Shown here one piece after another: positions 1 through 9,061 of a stretch of 64,000 nucleotides of DNA. The DNA is from Rotaria socialis (lineage: Eukaryota; Rotifera; Eurotatoria; Philodinida; Philodinidae). The DNA lies in contig CAJNYU010002841.1 of NCBI GenBank assembly GCA_905331475.1, positions 1 through 64,000 of the forward strand. The letters are read 5' to 3'. Every line of letters begins with the position of its first letter. The first letter of the stretch is position 1. A program made the position numbers and the translations under genes. The notes beneath the pieces were generated by a model. That model ran no database searches. It had not been told where the DNA came from and saw nothing but the letters and a program-made list of their open reading frames with translations.

Positions 1-1734
1 CTATCATAATTTGCATTTCATTATTATTAACATATGTCGTAAACAGAACTAAGGAAGAATTTGATGGATATTTTGATGACGAAACGAAGCCAACACCATC
101 AATCATTGACTTCGTTTTTCGAAATGGTGACAATCACGAGCGATATGATCTAATGAACTACATCTAAAACACCCTTGAAATGATTTTTGCTGTTGCTGTT
201 GATAATTCCGATACTGATGATTATTAGTATTATTACGATGTGAATTATTGTTACGTTGAGATGTATTATTAGCAAGTAAAGGAGGTATAAATTTTGCTGA
301 TGAATTAATATCAGCTGCTTGACCAGGTACACGAGAATAGTGATTACGTTGAGGTAGATAATGATACGATGTATTAAAATTTTTATTTAAAGAATGTTGA
401 GACTCAGAAGCTTTTCAATTATTTGCTGTTGGGTAAGATGATGTTGTTGAATACGAAAAAGAATCATACGGTGTGATATCATCATTATCAATTGAAGTGG
501 AGGTAAAATTAGTATTTAACGCTGTAAGTTCTTCAGCAATTTTAACTTGTTGTAGAAAACCTTGGGTTGATGTTGGGTAATTTCGTCGTGTTTCAGTGCA
601 TAATGATTGGCGAAGACCATTCATAAGATAATGAATTTTTGTTGACTCGTTCATTTGCGGATCGGCTTGTTGCATTAACTTCATCGTCTCAATATAGTAT
701 TGGGTTGCCGATTGATGAGTAGTTTGCTGGTACAATTTCAATTTCTTAAATGCTACATCTCGTTGTAAATTGGAACTAAACGATTTAATAATTTCTGCGA
801 TAAAGTTGTATCATGATGTAAATGGCATTGGTTGTGGTTGAAACCATTGATAAGCTTCACCTTTAAGACATATATGAATTAGATTTAATTTATACGAATC
901 ACATAAATTCATGGTTTTGAATTGTTGATCGATTTCATCAATCCATCGATAAATATTGTCTTTACCACCATGAAATTTAAGTGGATCTTTAACGAATTTA
1001 TCAATCAATGCTTTACAAATAGTAGTTGATAAAATAGAATTAGAGATATCCTTAGCAGTTGATTCTTGTGATTTATTAGAACAAACAGCTGAAGCAGATG
1101 GATTAATCAAACAATCAGGAGAAATATCTAGTAATGCATTATTAATTATGGCAGATGCAAGCATTGATGAAGTTTTATTTTGTGGTTCTATCGTGGTATG
1201 CTTGGAGAATTGTTCGAATTTAAAATATGCAAATGCAAAAAGTCGACAAAAATCAGTATAAGATTTAAACTTATCTTTGTTTATACTAGACCAAATCATT
1301 GCGCCACAGGTGAAAAGATTTCGAAAAATTTCAAGTCGATCAATAAGAGATAAATGAAGTTCACATAATTTTGAATCAAGTTTTGTGAACCATTGTCGAG
1401 CATTTTCAACACCAGAAAATAATGTAACATGTTGAAGAACAGAATCTAATACCGATAATTTATTCCCAGGATTTGTTGTACGTGGTATAGTGAAGTCTTG
1501 ACATTCATCTTCAACTTTTTTTTGTTGTGAAAGAGATGATGTATCAGTATCAGGATTCATATAACGAGATTGCTGTAATAAATGCGCTTCATATTCCGTT
1601 ATTAGATCTGGACAATCTAAATTTTGTTGAGGTTCCCAAGTATTTTGTTCATCAGGATAACCTTTCCATGCTATCAAAAATTCTTTTCGACCATTTCGAA
1701 AACGATGATCAATAATACGTTGAACGATAAACAC

Positions 1735-2799
1735 CAGCGGTGTAACCAGGATTTTTATACCATTGGGCAAACTTCTATTAAGTCAAAAATAAACCATGGG
1801 CAAAATTGGCAAGATTTTTATTGATAGGCCAAAATTTTTTAACCCAGCAAAGTATTGATAACGTAGAAAAAACACCAAAAAAACATGAGATTCTTTTAAC
1901 CTAATATATAGGAAAAGAATCTCAGATTTTAAGCCTGCTTCAGACTTGCTGAGTTAGACATTTTATTCTACCATCAGTCTCTATTTATAACATTTGGTTG
2001 TGAAATTTAAACACCAAAATCAAAACGACCACTGTACATTTTTACATAAAATTTCAATATTTGGAAGAAAAGTGATAGCTTAATATCGAATTGCCACTGA
2101 TGGATCTACCATTACAGCTAGTTGACGAGGGCCACACCCTTCATGAAATTTTTTCGATTTTTTCCAGCAGGAATGAAACAGAAAAGAGCCGTATTGCCTC
2201 AAATAGGTTTCAAAAAACACTTTTTGGCCGGGGATACCACCCCCCCCATGNGTACCACCCCGTTACTGAGTTTCTGGATCCGCCACTGTGAATTGGGTCG
2301 TTTTCCAGTTGCCATGGCTTATTATTCGTTTTTTAAAACAGAACAAAAGAGAACAACAAAATTATAAGTGTAAGTGCGCAATTTTATATGAGCATATTTA
2401 TTCTTTCTTTAGACTTTTTATAATATAGTAGCTCGAAAGAAGAGACAAGACGGTAAACTGGACGCGATAGATTATAGTTCAATCGTTTTCTCTCATGTCA
2501 GCATTTTGAGAGAAGATAAAAGAAAGGAACAATTATACTTATAGATAAGTATGTACAATTGTGCATTATTCATTATTTTTGTTCTGTTTTCTTATATTAA
2601 TTCTTCATAAGAACCAGTAAAGGGTACATATGCGATTCAGACCAAAGAAAAAAAAGACAGTAGCTAGTTTATTCAAAAGTAAATAATTGTGAAAAAGTAA
2701 AATTTGAATGGGCAAAAATTAATTAATGAAAATTACAATAAGCACGGCTCAAAATGAAATGGGCAATTGCCCATTTGCCTCCCCCTGGTTACGCCGCTG
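1735..2799. mobile_element. Non-autonomous hAT DNA transposon
   Basis: The element begins CAGCGGTGTAACCAGG and ends with the inverted complement CCTGGTTACGCCGCTG. It is flanked by a perfect 8-bp target duplication, ATAAACAC, at 1727-1734 and 2800-2807. Terminal CAG...CTG with an 8-bp duplication is the hallmark of the hAT superfamily. The subterminal TGGGCAA near 1764 also recurs inverted near 2761. At 1065 bp it shows no transposase frame, so it depends on an autonomous partner. It sits inside the chromodomain-Gag region of the LTR fossil and itself carries a smaller MITE at 2095-2288. One ambiguous base lies at 2251. Confidence 0.88.
2095..2288. mobile_element. hAT MITE nested in the larger hAT element
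   Basis: The right end, read inverted, is CAGTGGCGGATCCAG, a common hAT terminus; the left end CACTGATGGATCTACC is its diverged partner. The 8-bp flanks are cGAATTGc (2087-2094) and tGAATTGg (2289-2296), six of eight bases identical. No coding capacity. A C-rich stretch around the N at 2251 (GGGGTGGTA-type repeats) probably caused the ambiguous base. Confidence 0.7.
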
Positions 2800-2870
2800 A
2801 TAAACACTGCGTTTTCGTTAGCATCCAAATTTTTTTGTTTTTCTTCATGTGTCAGTCATGTTAGATATCT

Positions 2871-4326
2871 TGTTTTTTAGTTTTCGTATTTAAACCAGGG
2901 TCGCCAATTGGTATGGTCTACTTTCACTTCTTTATTAGCAAGTTCGATTACATACGCTTTAACAATAAGAATACCAGGGAGCGTGAGAACAAAACAAACA
3001 CAGGAACAGATTTGCTCGTCTCTTATTATCTCCAATGAGATAAGGAATACATAATAATATGCGTGGAGGAAAATAGGAGAAAGAAAGATAGTGTCACAGG
3101 GGTAGATGATGCTAATGATCTGTGTATACATACACAGACCATAACAGAGTCATATGTTATCAGATTTTTAATGTTAAAATAAATAATTCAGCGATAAAAA
3201 TTCATAGATACATACATGAATATTAATGGAATTTCATTGGATATTTCACTTTTCTATTTTTGATTTATTTCTTAGATATAGAGCTTTAGTAGAATTTGAA
3301 GTTACATAAATATGAAAATTAAATTACTATACAATAGTTAAATGTCACGAATAATGAAATACGTCAATTATTTTACCTATATAACAGCACAGAGCATTTC
3401 GATTTATAAATGCGTTCGATTATTTTAATCAATATACAAATATCAACTTTATACTAACGATGTGTTCAATAGGTAGCAGATGAAATCTTAGATTTTTGTA
3501 GCCATTCTATTATCTAATCTTTTATTTTATTCTAATTGATAATTTACATTCAGTAATGATAGAGTTTGTGCACAGTAAAATGTTAATGATATCATTTACT
3601 AATAATTTATATTTTGACAACATAATGCAAATCGATAAAAATAAAATGAAGACATCAAAATGTCGAACATCATGATTATAGTAGTTAAGGATTTATTGTA
3701 AAAATATGGCCACCTATTCCTTTCATAATCATTCCAATATTTTGTTAAAATGTTCAGAAAAATTGAGTTACGGTTTCTTTTTGGACAGGTTACTTCGTAA
3801 TTAAATGCTGAGTAAACTCTATTTGAGTCAGATCCTTCAGCTTTATCAAGTTAAATAAACCTTTCTCAACAAGTTATTCACTAAAATTTAAAGTTTCATC
3901 GATTACGACTATATCAGGAGTGTAATAAATTAATATATGATGGAAACGTTCCCGAGAAAATATGGCTTAATCTTCAATCTTCTACAGCATGTTTCGTAAA
4001 AATAAAACATATCTATTTGAAATCTATATTCAAAGCATTTCGAACAGTATGTCCAGAAAAAAATCTATCATGTCTTGCCTTTGAATAACTATTGCGTTTT
4101 CTAAAAGACAAAAACAAAGTACACTGCAGAAAGCAACTCACAATCATTGTGATAGAAAAAAATCGATATTCCAGTATTTTTTGCAAATATCTCTTGGACA
4201 TCCTATCATATGTTTTTTCCATTATGTATCTTTAGTTTTTCTACGAACCAACTACAAAATAATATAGTGTTGCATGTTCCTGTTATGCTATCTTTTAGTG
4301 TCATCTAACACCGTGACCGTTACTGA
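2871..4326. other. Intergenic stretch without a recognisable gene
   Basis: A+T-rich sequence with only short chance frames. An 84-codon minus-strand frame at 2877-3131 resembles nothing I know and lacks splice or start context. The 5' LTR of the fossil to the left would be expected in the first few hundred bases but cannot be delimited without its partner. Confidence 0.6.
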
Positions 4327-4703
4327 CCCATGTTGCGAATACCGGATCATTTTTGCGGTAAACCGCGGTATTTATCCGTTCTGCGGTAATGGGAGCCGGT
4401 AACCGGACCGGTAAAACCGCGGTAAACCGGCGGTTTTTTGCTCATGTTTATCACATGTAAAAGTAAAAAAAAGGGTGATTAAAATAGTTTAATTGATGAT
4501 TTGGAAGACTTTTTCTGTCAAAGATTATAGACGAACCGGTTAACCGCGGTATTAATCAAAACCGGCGGTTTACCGCGGTAAATGTCGGATCATTTTTTGC
4601 GGTAAACCGCGGTATTTATCCGTTCTGCGGTAATGGGAGCCGGTAACCGGATCGGTAAAACCGCGGTTAACCGCCGATTTTCGTGCGGTTTTTATTACAT
4701 GGG
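4327..4703. repeat. Palindrome-rich repeat, GGTTAACCGCGG family, copy 1
   Basis: The block starts CCCATGT and ends ACATGGG. Two direct copies of a ~97-bp unit (4343-4440 and 4586-4683) are almost identical over their first 80 bases. Between them runs an inverted stretch with AACCGGTTAACCGCGG. The unit is built from short dyads (CCGCGG, GGTTAACC, CCGGTAACCGG). Its G+C content stands out from the surrounding A+T-rich DNA. The same terminus and motif recur in the element at 60099-60349, so this is probably a small non-autonomous DNA transposon family. No target duplication was found. Confidence 0.65.
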
Positions 4704-5175
4704 GGGTCAAGAGATGTTAAAAATTTCTCCGCCATGCTGTTACATAGCACTTTCCACGTCGATACTGAACAGGTACTGTGTACTGTCTAAAATAGATAGT
4801 ATCGTGTCCCTGATCAAAAACAAAACAACATTTTCGGCAAAATCTCTTCATCAATATCTAGCTAAAATAGCATTCGAGCGAGTAATGCACACCTTATCTT
4901 ATGTAATATTTGTATATTTGATACTTCAATAATACAATAACCATATAAATATATCTTGTCACTATTAGTACATTCATAATATCCAACATTGAAAACAAAC
5001 TACACAAAATTGTAACAGTTTAAGAAATATACTTTCACACAACTTCTCGAGTAATAGATTTATCGCATCCATGTTTATCCAAAACCCATGTTCGTATTTT
5101 AATTCTTTTATTAAATTATCCCATCCAATGTGAGTCCATCTGAATATCACCATGTTCCCCAGATTTTCTACACAG

Positions 5176-5406
5176 TTGTCTGTTGATCCACCATTGAAGT
5201 TCTATTCTGAAATTATTCATCGTGCAAAACAAGAATGGCTAAACGATCACGGATATCTCGTATTTGAATGTTCTCCATTCAATGCTCACCAAATCGAACA
5301 GTTATTCATTGAACAACAACAGTATTTCGAAAATATTCAGGTAACACTCGACACAAATCAATTACCTCGTGTTATTTCGGCAAAGAAAAAACAAACATTT
5401 CTATAA
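5176..5406 (+). pseudogene. HemK/PrmC-like methyltransferase, C-terminal exon only
   Basis: About 76 codons match the end of the HemK/PrmC family, which methylates the glutamine of release-factor GGQ motifs: LKFYSEIIHRAKQEWL, then GYLVFECSP, a QIEQLF helix, and a closing PRVISAKKK strand before the stop. The piece starts just after a good acceptor (5174-5175). A consensus donor GTGAGT stands at 5130, which would give a typical 46-bp intron. Upstream of that donor I find no catalytic NPPY motif or SAM-binding domain in any open frame, so the gene appears truncated. A 59-codon minus-strand frame (4974-5153) overlaps the intron region and is unrecognised. The fragment ends 15 bp from the stop of SLC35A4 on the other strand. 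Confidence 0.6.
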
Positions 5407-5420
5407 AAAAAACAAAAACT

Positions 5421-6223
5421 TCAATTCGAATAATAAAGTGAAAGCGCACATCCCATCGTTAGAAATGAAACATAGAAATACATATTAAACGTAATATGAA
5501 AAATGAACCACGAAAGAAATGAAGTAACTATTAAAGAAAACGAAATAACAAATAAACGAATTATATTAGATGAATGTTTTATTACAACAGACATAAATAA
5601 ACCATTCAATGCTTGTGTTAACACAATTAGCCAAGTGTAAAATGAAAAACCATCGAATGGATTAAATATATGTCCACTTCCGGATTTAGCCACTGCAGAA
5701 GCAACAGCTGGAAATAAATTCAGAAGAGTTCCATAAGTATAGAGAAAAATATTTTGGAGATGAAGTGATTCAGTATAGTGTTTTTTTAGAATCCATTCAT
5801 TATATACTCCTGCAAGACCGCTAAATATACAGTAAACAGCAATCATGGGTACACCCAATGGACGAATATACATTTCGGGCATGATAATAGATGTTGTTGT
5901 GACTTTTTTCGAAACATACGATGAATTTTTCAACGTACCTAAATTTAAAAATTCTAATATCTATACCAGNAATTCATCGTTGTTGATGAAAAAGCCACAG
6001 CGCCATCTTTTTCGCAGAGATGCACTAATATAGAATACGATCCATATGCTAGTATTTGAAAAATAATCATAGAACGAAAGCCAATTGATTGTAGAAGATT
6101 GTCCGATTTTTGTTTAGAATTCTGCGAATGCTCGGGCTTCGATAACAATGATGCATTCGGATCAGTAGTGTTCGCTGAGTCAGGCATTGGCAAATCAAAT
6201 CCAACAATATTATTAATCTGCAT
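5421..6223 (-). CDS. SLC35A4: SLC35A4-like nucleotide-sugar transporter, middle missing
   Basis: SLC35 proteins are Golgi/ER multi-pass carriers for nucleotide sugars. The C-terminal half (5421-5933) matches SLC35A4 closely: YNEWILKKH, LQNIFLYTYGTLLNL, LTQALNGLFMSVVIKHSS and IIRLFVISFSLIV, and the family ending LYYSN. The N-terminal part (from ATG 6223) gives a hydrophilic leader and the first membrane helix up to ...VAFSSTTMN. Roughly 100-130 codons expected between these halves (helices 2-5) are absent, and the break coincides with the single N at 5970. An assembly join hiding a gap is more likely than a real deletion, since both flanks are well preserved. Its stop is tail-to-tail with the HemK fragment. 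Confidence 0.85.
5970..5970. other. Ambiguous base standing in for missing sequence
   Basis: The N falls exactly where the SLC35A4 reading frame loses its central transmembrane segments. I infer that it marks an unsized assembly gap. The other N (2251) lies in C-rich MITE sequence. Confidence 0.6.
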
Positions 6224-7636
6224 TCTATAATGTGCGAGAAAAGGAAAGAGAGAAAATACTGCTTTCAGAAAAGCTCAGATAGAATGCAACAGAATAGAAG
6301 AGACCAAATTGACCGCTTTATTGAAGGAAGAAAATAGCGTAGAAATATTTGTTCCTGTTGTAGGAAAGAAGGAAAAGGAGCATATAGTATGCCATAACAT
6401 ACAAAATACGTGAGGTAGCAACAGTGGTGTGATAATTGTGATAGTAATATAAGCCAGATAAAGCAGCTCATTGTTATTTCACAAATGTTTCAGTTCTTTT
6501 TTTGAACGATATAAAATATGCATACTATGTATTTAACTGTAAAATTATCATTGTTTCATTCATTTAGAAGACCTCTTAAACGTTATCAAGCATAGGATTA
6601 AAGTTAATATAATTGTGCTTTAACTAAGTTTCTTTTACATCATAGTCTGAAAACATGATAATGGTGCAGTAGATTTTTCAAAGATAGATCATCGCCGATC
6701 ATATCTACTCTGTTCATACAGTATTGTAATTTTGTTTAGTTGAACTATTTCGAATAAATTGAACAATACTAAATAACCTTGGAACAAATATATTTCCCTA
6801 TAGCTTTTCTCTGGAGAAGAAAAAGAAAATTTTGAAATAAAAATAAATACATAAATAACCTATGAAAATACTCTAACAATCGTGCCATTTTATCAAAAGA
6901 ATATCGAATGTTAATAGCACGTGATAGACAATATATATTTTCTAACAGAAAAATCGATAATTAAAAATAGTATTGACTGTGTCACCTCAATCAATTATTA
7001 ACTTATGATCGATATAGTTACACGCTTTCACCAGCATCTTTCAGCGTAGTTTAAATGCCATATCTCATACTTTTTGATTAACATAAAAAAAGTTGAATAA
7101 CATTAAAGTTAGTTTGTAAGTTCAACGTGATTTCTAAATCCAATGATCGCGATAGTAGGTCAATAAAATGATCTTCATTTAGAAAATAGATAAGATAGGA
7201 TAAACAAGAAAATTTCATTATATCTATATATTATTTGATTGCACTGGCAATAGATTATCAATTTATATAAGTTATTATGTTTTTGCTATTGTGAACGTTG
7301 ATATGATGTTAGGTTGTTTCAAATTGCATGCGATTGTTCAAATTCAAAATATTTTCTTTCAACTGTCAGGCATGATTAAAATTTCATGCAACACTGATAG
7401 ATGTTGTAAGAGTATTTCATAACCAAAAAATGATCCAAAAGAGTGATTGTGATTGGTTTTTTTGTAGAATGAATTACAATCTAAATAATAAAACTCTTGC
7501 AAAGTGATATAGATATCAGTAGATTAATTCAAAATGTTTTTTCTTATATTGGAACATTTGAAGTTGGTCTATCGATGAAGTGGCAAAGAGAAGTAGTACA
7601 TTTATTCATACAAAATCAAAATTTTGATAAATATAT
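6224..7636. other. Intergenic stretch, no gene seen
   Basis: A+T-rich. The only frame of note is 68 codons on the minus strand (6265-6471) upstream of SLC35A4. It is hydrophobic and does not resemble the conserved upstream microprotein of vertebrate SLC35A4. Confidence 0.55.
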
Positions 7637-7751
7637 CAAGGGGGAACAAACTGATTTCTAATACTCAAAATCACACCAAATCACGGGTAATCACAAGAAA
7701 TCATAGAAATCGCTAGACAAAAAAATCGAGAAATCAGTTTGCTCCCCCTTG
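7637..7751. mobile_element. 115-bp hAT-type MITE, CAAGGGGGA termini
   Basis: A 23-bp terminal inverted repeat beginning CAAGGGGGAACAAACTG is mirrored at the right end with one mismatch. A perfect 8-bp duplication AAATATAT flanks it (7629-7636 and 7752-7759). The interior repeats AAATCAC-like words about every ten bases. It shares termini and duplication length with the element at 28358-28592. Confidence 0.87.
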
Positions 7752-8248
7752 AAATATATACATAACCATAAATAAAAGCATCATTTAGATAAAAACAATT
7801 TGAAAGCGACGGCTCAAATAGAAGTAAATATATCGACATACGTCACTTTCATGTCATTGAAATGAGTTAGTATAACAATGAATGATTATTTGTTCATTTT
7901 CATGACACAACAGTTTACTATTTTTATTCTATGACGATAATTATTGCAGATGTCTATCAAATCTAAATAATTTCGAACAGTTTCTATTAGAAAATATAAA
8001 TTTTGATATGTGTGCATTTAGATAAAGAAAAATTAAAAACACAAAAGGTTCACAATTAGCTATCTATAAAATCACAAGTGCGTGATTATGAGAGCCGAAA
8101 TAATTCTTTTTTGGTTGAGACAAAACTTTCCCCTACGTCGATTAAACCAGCAGATTTGTAATGTTCACTTCATTTTGTCAACAAAGTCATGTGCTATTTC
8201 CGTTGAACGCTATCATCCCTAAAATTTGTGAACATCTGCATAGTTTTT

Positions 8249-8557
8249 ATGCAATCATTAAGGAGATTCGCCTGTTTAATATATTGTTTTGCAATTTATA
8301 TTCTTGTGATTGGCATTGGTAGAGTGGATAGTGAAGATAAAAATGAATTCTACAAACATGTGCACCATGTAAGTCGCCCTTCTCGAGTATTTGTTATTGC
8401 ATTAAATCTTGAATCTATTACTAAATATCGTGAAATAAATTCAGATATTGAATTTCTCACAGTAAATGATTTTCCAGTGCTGACAATGCTCTTCGAATTT
8501 CGGTTCAAACCAATGCTGTTTATTGAACAAATACGATGCGTAGAAAATGAACTTTAA
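8249..8557 (+). CDS. Small putative secreted protein, unrecognised
   Basis: A 102-codon frame from ATG 8249. Residues 1-27 look like a signal peptide (basic MQSLRR start, then a hydrophobic run LIYCFAIYILVIGIG). The following 75 residues (SEDKNEFYKHVHHVSRPSR...) have a composition like real protein. I do not recognise a domain. It could be the first exon of a longer gene or a chance frame; no neighbour supports it. Confidence 0.35.
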   Translation: MQSLRRFACLIYCFAIYILVIGIGRVDSEDKNEFYKHVHHVSRPSRVFVIALNLESITKYREINSDIEFLTVNDFPVLTMLFEFRFKPMLFIEQIRCVENEL

Positions 8558-9055
8558 AAAAATAACTTGTAACAAGAAAGTGCTGCATTTTTTTCTAATT
8601 GAAGTGAGTATTTGAAATATCTATTTGAGTGGAAACTGGCAGAATATTGTAATCATCATAAAATATACTCTACAGTGTCACAGTGTGAATGGACTCTTTT
8701 TTTCTTTCTGTATAATCCTATAAATGAGTGAAACTTAGATAAAAAATCGATGGAATTCATCAATCACAGCCTTGATGAAAATAATACAGATAGAGATTTA
8801 ACCTACGCTTTGATTCTTGTCTGATGAAAATATTTTAGTGCTAATCTATAACTACAATAAAAATCAAAAAGTCAACTAATCATAATCTATTATTATCAAA
8901 TTTGCAATACATCTATTTTTCTTTTGTTATTTCGTGCGATACATATATGTCTATTAAAACGTCGATATTATGTTACTTTATTTTATAATTTGAATTGAGA
9001 CGTATATCTTTATTATTCACATATCTATGCAGAAGTGATAATATCACCAAGTTAT
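8558..9055. other. Intergenic, A+T-rich, nothing recognised
   Basis: A short gap between the small plus-strand frame and the 3' end of FAM161. No repeat or RNA gene was seen. Confidence 0.5.
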
Positions 9056-9061
9056 TTTATT
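9056..9061 (-). terminator. Poly(A) signal directly after FAM161 stop
   Basis: AATAAA on the minus strand immediately follows the TGA stop (9064-9062), implying a very short 3' UTR. Confidence 0.55.

Larger units (their letters stand above)
1..2870 (-). mobile_element. LTR retrotransposon fossil (Ty3/gypsy-like), chromodomain-Gag part
   Basis: Minus-strand coding pieces of an LTR element whose pol part runs off the left edge. In element order there is a chromodomain (about 1575-1734, with WKGYP and NTWEP motifs), a first capsid-like stretch (about 1200-1458), a second capsid-like stretch (about 831-987, with FHGG and a final YQWFQ), further Gag sequence at 415-740, a CCHC zinc knuckle (130-171, spacing C-x2-C-x4-H-x4-C) and what looks like the start of an aspartic protease in the last 90 bases at the edge. 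A chromodomain ahead of Gag is unusual, since chromoviruses carry it at the end of integrase. The element is broken: it is interrupted by a 1.07 kb hAT insertion and has at least one or two further breaks. No LTR could be delimited; the right limit near 2870 is a guess. It is older than the DNA transposons nested in it. Confidence 0.7.

Noticed and set aside
2877-3131. 84-codon minus-strand frame as an extra part of the LTR fossil
   Set aside because: No match to any retroelement domain I know; left unassigned.
4974-5153. 59-codon minus-strand frame (THIGWDNLIKELKYEHGF...) opposite the HemK region
   Set aside because: Composition is protein-like but it overlaps the presumed HemK intron, has no splice partner and matches nothing I know.
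6265-6471. Upstream frame possibly equal to the conserved SLC35A4 microprotein
   Set aside because: Sequence is a hydrophobic Cys/Leu/Ser mix with no resemblance to the vertebrate microprotein, and its context is random.
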